Assembly: GCA_903863935.1 (NCBI GenBank)
Contig: CAIPDV010000121.1
Span: forward strand, 48,461 to 112,460
Length of the DNA stretch: 64,000 nt
Direction: 5' to 3'
From: an uncultured Bacteroidota bacterium
GTDB lineage: Bacteria > Bacteroidota > Bacteroidia > JABEUT01
Under the pieces are notes generated by a model. The model saw only the letters and a list, made by a program, of their open reading frames with translations, was not told the DNA's origin and did no database searches. This document shows, in pieces, positions 59,988 through 64,000 of this stretch (within the stretch, counting starts at the first letter, position 1; every line of letters starts with the position of its first letter). Made by a program: the position numbers and the translations under genes.

Positions 59988-60344
59988 ATGAAAAAACTAC
60001 TGCTCACATCCGGAATAATATTCTTACTGGTTGCATGTAACAATGAAAAGAAGCAAGCGGAAAAAATGGAGAACAGAATGGAAGCCAAAATTGTTGCGGC
60101 TTGCCAACCCACAGCAGACCAGCAGGCAAAAATAAAAGCAACCATAGAAGAATATGTTAATGCAAGACTCGCAAATAAACACAAGTATTCCAAGGATCAG
60201 GACTCACTGGATATGGAGAACAAACAGGCAAAAAATAAATACATCAATACCTTAAAAACTATTCTCACACCGGAACAGGTGGAGAAGGTTCAGAATGCCT
60301 TTAAGCAGGAAAAAGCAAAACAAACCGAAGGTACCAGCGACTAA
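59988..60344 (+). CDS. helical lipoprotein of unknown function
   Basis: A 118-aa lipoprotein (signal MKKLLLTSGIIFLLVAC, lipidation at C17). The mature part is highly charged and helical (MENRMEAKIVAACQPTADQQ, then LTPEQVEKVQNAFKQEKAKQ), resembling the Spy/CpxP-like periplasmic helix pattern with an LTPEQ element. A periplasmic chaperone-like role is possible but uncertain. It is convergent with the DPP-IV gene, 5 bp apart. Confidence 0.75.
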   Translation: MKKLLLTSGIIFLLVACNNEKKQAEKMENRMEAKIVAACQPTADQQAKIKATIEEYVNARLANKHKYSKDQDSLDMENKQAKNKYINTLKTILTPEQVEKVQNAFKQEKAKQTEGTSD

Positions 60345-60349
60345 AATCC

Positions 60350-62524
60350 TTACAGGTTATTTGTAATAAAGTCTGTTAATTGAGTGAACAAATAATGCCT
60401 GGTATTTCCTCCATATATTCCATGGTTTTTATCCGGATATATCATTAACGAAAAAGGTTTTTCTGCTTTTTCAAGAGCTTTAATAAATGCTATAGAATTC
60501 TGGAAATGTACGTTATCGTCACCTGTTCCGGCTACCAGCATATAATGCCCTTTTACGTCATCGGCATAGTTTACGGGTGAGCCATCCTTATACCCTTCCT
60601 CATTTTCATCCGGGGTTCTCATATAACGCTCGGTGTATATGCTATCGTAAAATTTCCAGTCGGTTACAGGTGCTACAGAAATTGCCGCTTTAAAATAATC
60701 TGCTCCTTTGGTAATGCAATTGGCAGCCATATAACCACCATAGCTCCATCCCCAAATACCCACCCTGGTTTTATCGGCATAGGTCTTCGACTGAAAGTAT
60801 TTTGCAGTTTCAATCTGGTCTTCGGTTTCCAGTTTTCCCAGATGTAAATACGTACACTTTTTAAATTCGGAACCTCTTCCTCCTGTACCTCTATTATCAA
60901 CCGATGCCACTATGTACCCCTTTTCTGCAAGCATCTGATACCACATTCCGTTGGTTCCATCCCAGGAATTATTTACAGTGTTTGCCCCCGGGCCTCCATA
61001 CACATAAAGCAAAACAGGATATTTCTTGTTTGTGTCAAAATCAGGCGGGGTTAACATCCATCCATTCAAATTAGTGCCCTGCGAAGTTGTAAATGCAAAA
61101 AACTTCTTTTTGCCCAAATTGTATTTTGTAAGAGATTCTTTCAACGGTTTATTGGTTTCCAGAACACGCAGTTGTTTACCATCCGAGTTATGAAGTGTTA
61201 TATAATCCGGTGTTTCTGCATTTGAAAAAGTATTGATATAATAATGGAAATTCGCGCTGAAATCTGCATTATTAAAACCGGTTTCCGTAGAAAGTTTTTT
61301 CTTTCCGGTGCCATCTAATTTAATACAGAAAAGGTCTCTGTCAATTGCAGAAGTTTCTGTTGAGCTGTAATATAGAATATGTGTCTTTTCATCTATTCCT
61401 TTAAAATCGGTAACGTCCCATTTTCCTTTTGTAACCTGGTTTATCAGCTTACCTGTAATTGAATAATGATACAATTGGTCGTACCCGTCAGCATCGCTTT
61501 GCCAGATAAATTCTTTGTTGTTATTTATAAATGTCAAAGCATCGTTTATGTCGATATAGGTTTTGCTTGTCTCGGTCAGTAAAGGCGTCGTTTTGCCGGT
61601 GACCGCATCAGCTAATACAAGCACCAAACTATCCTGGTGGCGGTTCATAAACTGAACAGATAACTCAGTAGCAGATTGCGTCCATTTAATCCTCGGAACA
61701 TATTCAAAATGCCCCGGAGCTACAACATTTACAGTTGCGGTGTTTTGAATATTATAAATCTTTATACCTACAGTAGGATTCGGGGTACCAGCTTTTGGAT
61801 AACGGAAACTATAAACACTCGGATACAATGAATCGTGGTATTCATTCATTGAAAAGACCGGAACCTTAGAATCATCAAATCTATAGAAAGCAATGGATTT
61901 GCTATCCGGCGACCAGAAGTAAGCTTGCGTAACCACAAATTCTTCTTCATAAACCCAATCACTCACTCCATTGAAAACATTGTCGGAACCGTCGTTTGTA
62001 ATTTGAGTGAGTTTACCATTAATTAAATTCTGTATATATAGATTTCCTTTATAAATAAATGCTACTGAATTTCCATCCGGAGAGAATGTTGCGTATAAAA
62101 GTTTTTCCTCTCCCATAATTGGAGTTATGGTTTTAGCTTCTCGGTTCCAAACATAATATTTAGCTACGCTTGAATGCCTGTAAATTCGTTCAATGGCAGT
62201 AGAAAGTAAAATGTTTTTTTCTCCTTTACCTAAAGCGTAATCCACAATTTGAACACTGTTTCCTGCCTTTTCCAGCTGATCGCCTGTTAACAAAGTGCCT
62301 ACTGAATCGCCCGTAGCAAAACTGTGCGCTATAATTGCCTGCGTTCCATTCACCATGGTTAGGGCAGTATACCGCTCTCCATCCGAAGTAGACCTCAATT
62401 CATCTATCCCTTGCGGATGAAATTTGTAATAGGTCCAGATATCATCAAGGGTTACATTCTGCTTTTGAGCGAAGATTGAAAGCGTAAGGAATAAACTTGC
62501 TACAAGCGTAATTTGCTTTTTCAT
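60350..62524 (-). CDS. dipeptidyl peptidase IV (S9B)
   Basis: A 724-aa exported prolyl peptidase (signal MKKQITLVASLFLTLSIFAQ). An eight-bladed propeller (about 40-470) precedes the alpha/beta hydrolase with catalytic S594 (GWSYGGY), D669 (GTGDDNVHF) and H701 (DKNHGI). The exopeptidase double glutamate is present in DWVYEEEFV near 193. It removes X-Pro dipeptides from the N-terminus of peptides in the periplasm. It follows the thioredoxin-fold gene after 5 bp. Confidence 0.95.
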   Translation of the reverse strand: MKKQITLVASLFLTLSIFAQKQNVTLDDIWTYYKFHPQGIDELRSTSDGERYTALTMVNGTQAIIAHSFATGDSVGTLLTGDQLEKAGNSVQIVDYALGKGEKNILLSTAIERIYRHSSVAKYYVWNREAKTITPIMGEEKLLYATFSPDGNSVAFIYKGNLYIQNLINGKLTQITNDGSDNVFNGVSDWVYEEEFVVTQAYFWSPDSKSIAFYRFDDSKVPVFSMNEYHDSLYPSVYSFRYPKAGTPNPTVGIKIYNIQNTATVNVVAPGHFEYVPRIKWTQSATELSVQFMNRHQDSLVLVLADAVTGKTTPLLTETSKTYIDINDALTFINNNKEFIWQSDADGYDQLYHYSITGKLINQVTKGKWDVTDFKGIDEKTHILYYSSTETSAIDRDLFCIKLDGTGKKKLSTETGFNNADFSANFHYYINTFSNAETPDYITLHNSDGKQLRVLETNKPLKESLTKYNLGKKKFFAFTTSQGTNLNGWMLTPPDFDTNKKYPVLLYVYGGPGANTVNNSWDGTNGMWYQMLAEKGYIVASVDNRGTGGRGSEFKKCTYLHLGKLETEDQIETAKYFQSKTYADKTRVGIWGWSYGGYMAANCITKGADYFKAAISVAPVTDWKFYDSIYTERYMRTPDENEEGYKDGSPVNYADDVKGHYMLVAGTGDDNVHFQNSIAFIKALEKAEKPFSLMIYPDKNHGIYGGNTRHYLFTQLTDFITNNL

Positions 62525-62529
62525 CGGTT

Positions 62530-63927
62530 TTATTTTTGTTTTGCAGGTCTTAGAATGTCATTAAATGTATTTTCAATTCCATGGCTCGGGTCGTCTGCGG
62601 GTGACCGGAAGAATTTACCCTGCGGGGAAATAAGGAAGTATTCGGGCAATGTTTTAACATCGTATTGGTCCATTACTTTGTGCCGTTCATCGTATAAAAA
62701 GGTCCAGCCCAAATTTTTATTCTTCTTCAAAAAATCTATAAGGTCACTGTAATTATCATCCTCACAAATAAACACAAAGTTTATTTTCTTACCATATTGC
62801 TTATACAATGCAGGCATAATTTCCAACTGACTAATAGATGCTCCACTTGTAGTTTTAAAAAATGCAAGGTAGAGAAATTTGCCCCGGTAATCAAGTATAC
62901 TGCTCACCTCTCCTTTCGAATCTTTCAACGCAAAATCAGGGGCATCTGCACCTCTTATCACACCGGAAAATGCAGCAAGAATATCCAATGCGATAACTTT
63001 ATCCTCTTCAATTTTTGTATCCGTTGCTACTTGTTTCACGAGTATCTTAATACTCTCCGGATCAAATCCGCCACTGTAATACAATTCATAAAGCCCTTTC
63101 AATATTACAAGTTCACACAGTGAATCATTCCGCAAAAGGTGATTTATTTTCATTACCTCAACCAAGTCGGCATAATCTGATTTATCTATGAACTTAACTA
63201 TATCGCCTCCTTCGCGGGTATACATGTCAGTGCGCATGTAATCTTTAAAATAATCATTAAAAAATTGCATGTACTGGTAGTTGTGATACAATATAGGTTT
63301 CCCCTTCAGATACTTTTCACCCAATGTTTTTTCTCCTTCCAATATGTTATTGCCAATCTCAGCCAATGTGTAGGTTACATACCCAATAAATTCAGGGTTA
63401 TTGTATTTACTATAGCGGACCATCATTGCCTTGTAAAAACTATCGACATAATGAGGGGCCTGTTTCCTCAGAAAATACTGATAGTTTTTCACCCAAAACT
63501 TTTCGAACTGCCCGTTGAAATCCATTATAAGGTTATTGATCTCCGTAGTATCATCAATATATAAATCAAGGTCTGCTTTTTGCTGAACATATTGGTTGTG
63601 GTAGTGGTCACTGTCGGGAGCGGGAAATGCCACCCTGTAATAACCTCCAGGAACCACATATAAGTCTCCTTTATAATTATCAATATTCAATACAACATAG
63701 GTTGTATGGTTTAACCCTGATAGATCGAATTTAAATTTTCCGCTATCGGTAATCAGAGCGGTTGTAAGTTGCTCAGGGGTATTTGTTATAAAATCTTTAA
63801 ATGTGGAAACATATACTGTTTTACCCCTGTATTCGGGGGCGTATCCCTCAACAGTTGCAGTTTGTGCATGTAATATTACTGGCAATAGAATTATGCCCGC
63901 AAGTATATATATCCTTGAAAAATTCAT
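62530..63927 (-). CDS. TlpA-like thioredoxin-fold protein without CxxC
   Basis: A 465-aa exported protein (signal to about 21, HAQ). It has a beta-sandwich DUF4369-like N-terminal part (25-120), a helical middle (125-310) and a C-terminal redoxin domain (about 320-465, GADAPDFALKDSKGEVSSIL, FLYLAFFKTTSGASISQLEIMP). At the active site FKTTSGAS replaces the W-C-x-x-C of TlpA/ResA, so disulfide exchange is not expected; a binding or scaffold role is more likely. It is cotranscribed with DPP-IV and with a gene whose end lies just upstream. Confidence 0.85.
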   Translation of the reverse strand: MNFSRIYILAGIILLPVILHAQTATVEGYAPEYRGKTVYVSTFKDFITNTPEQLTTALITDSGKFKFDLSGLNHTTYVVLNIDNYKGDLYVVPGGYYRVAFPAPDSDHYHNQYVQQKADLDLYIDDTTEINNLIMDFNGQFEKFWVKNYQYFLRKQAPHYVDSFYKAMMVRYSKYNNPEFIGYVTYTLAEIGNNILEGEKTLGEKYLKGKPILYHNYQYMQFFNDYFKDYMRTDMYTREGGDIVKFIDKSDYADLVEVMKINHLLRNDSLCELVILKGLYELYYSGGFDPESIKILVKQVATDTKIEEDKVIALDILAAFSGVIRGADAPDFALKDSKGEVSSILDYRGKFLYLAFFKTTSGASISQLEIMPALYKQYGKKINFVFICEDDNYSDLIDFLKKNKNLGWTFLYDERHKVMDQYDVKTLPEYFLISPQGKFFRSPADDPSHGIENTFNDILRPAKQK

Positions 63928-63929
63928 GG

Positions 63930-64000
63930 TTATTTTAGCTCAATACCCTTGGGAATAAATTGGCTTATATCGCCGTTATTCTTAATTATCTCACGGATTA
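63930..64000 (-). CDS. 3' end of an unidentified gene
   Basis: The last 22 residues before a TAA stop (IREIIKNNGDISQFIPKGIE then LK), ending 2 bp before the start of the thioredoxin-fold gene. It is the upstream member of the operon, cut by the window edge. No family can be named. Confidence 0.6.
   Translation of the reverse strand, partial: IREIIKNNGDISQFIPKGIELK

Noticed and set aside
1..64000. tRNA, rRNA, SRP RNA or prophage
   Set aside because: No tRNA T-arm signature, rRNA segment, integrase, capsid or terminase gene was recognised; the small SRP RNA expected with ffh was not seen, but covariance search would be needed to exclude it.

Overview
The window is a 64-kb piece of a chromosome from a member of the Bacteroidota, probably an environmental lineage near the Sphingobacteriales/Chitinophagales. 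The evidence is: secreted proteins with type A and type B type IX secretion (T9SS) C-terminal domains; a MurF-alanine racemase fusion; PKD-domain adhesins; a kynurenine-branch gene pair; and many genes whose start codon lies just behind the Bacteroidota -7 box TAnnTTTG rather than behind a strong Shine-Dalgarno. No rRNA, tRNA, CRISPR array or prophage was recognised. Most of the window is core chromosome.

Layout. 0.2-5.8 kb: LptF/G-type permease, a family 2 glycosyltransferase, proline catabolism (pruA), a 23S-IVP-type four-helix-bundle gene inside a 31-bp inverted repeat, and a SIS-domain sugar isomerase. 5.9-16 kb: mutS, a TPR protein, an M20 dipeptidase, a large T9SS type B adhesin and a radical SAM/SPASM protein. 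16-27 kb: cell wall and envelope genes (murF/alr, polyprenyl synthase, a YwqK-type lipoprotein) and a tightly coupled operon (rhomboid, gmhB, glycosyltransferase 4, rnhB, a 913-aa membrane-anchored protein), then an Rrf2 regulator. 27-37 kb: two exported amidohydrolase-fold proteins, an AHSA1 protein, an ECF sigma factor with a Cys-rich membrane partner, and an APC permease followed by a lipoprotein and a class A beta-lactamase-like protein. 37-42 kb: folD and ffh, a ParE-type toxin-antitoxin pair, pyrB and pyrR.

41.9-44.4 kb is the accessory part. An inverted pair of related dispersed repeats, one with another repeat nested in it, encloses a truncated vsr gene, an HNH endonuclease coupled to a 90-aa unknown gene, and a Y1 (HUH) REP-associated transposase with two palindromic repeats on each side in mirror orientation.

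44.4-64 kb: rpsA with a structured leader, a LamG/T9SS protein, several small unknowns, a second ParE toxin-antitoxin pair, a J-domain protein, an alpha-oxoamine synthase of the serine palmitoyltransferase type, a PKD/T9SS protein, a sphingomyelinase-like EEP phosphodiesterase, 3-hydroxyanthranilate dioxygenase with ACMS decarboxylase, a Fic protein, DPP-IV and a thioredoxin-fold protein that lacks its CxxC.

The most unusual signal is not a gene. Many intergenic gaps carry short degenerate tandem arrays with a strict 7-bp period. The heptamer differs at each locus (AGCTAAG, ATGAACT, CTTACGA, GTTATGA, ATTCACT, AATTAGT) and two loci are arranged as inverted pairs. At 4.5 kb such a pair brackets a single gene exactly, which looks like a small mobile or transplantable unit. 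The heptamer class and the vsr/HNH/REP mosaic are the best candidates for something undescribed.
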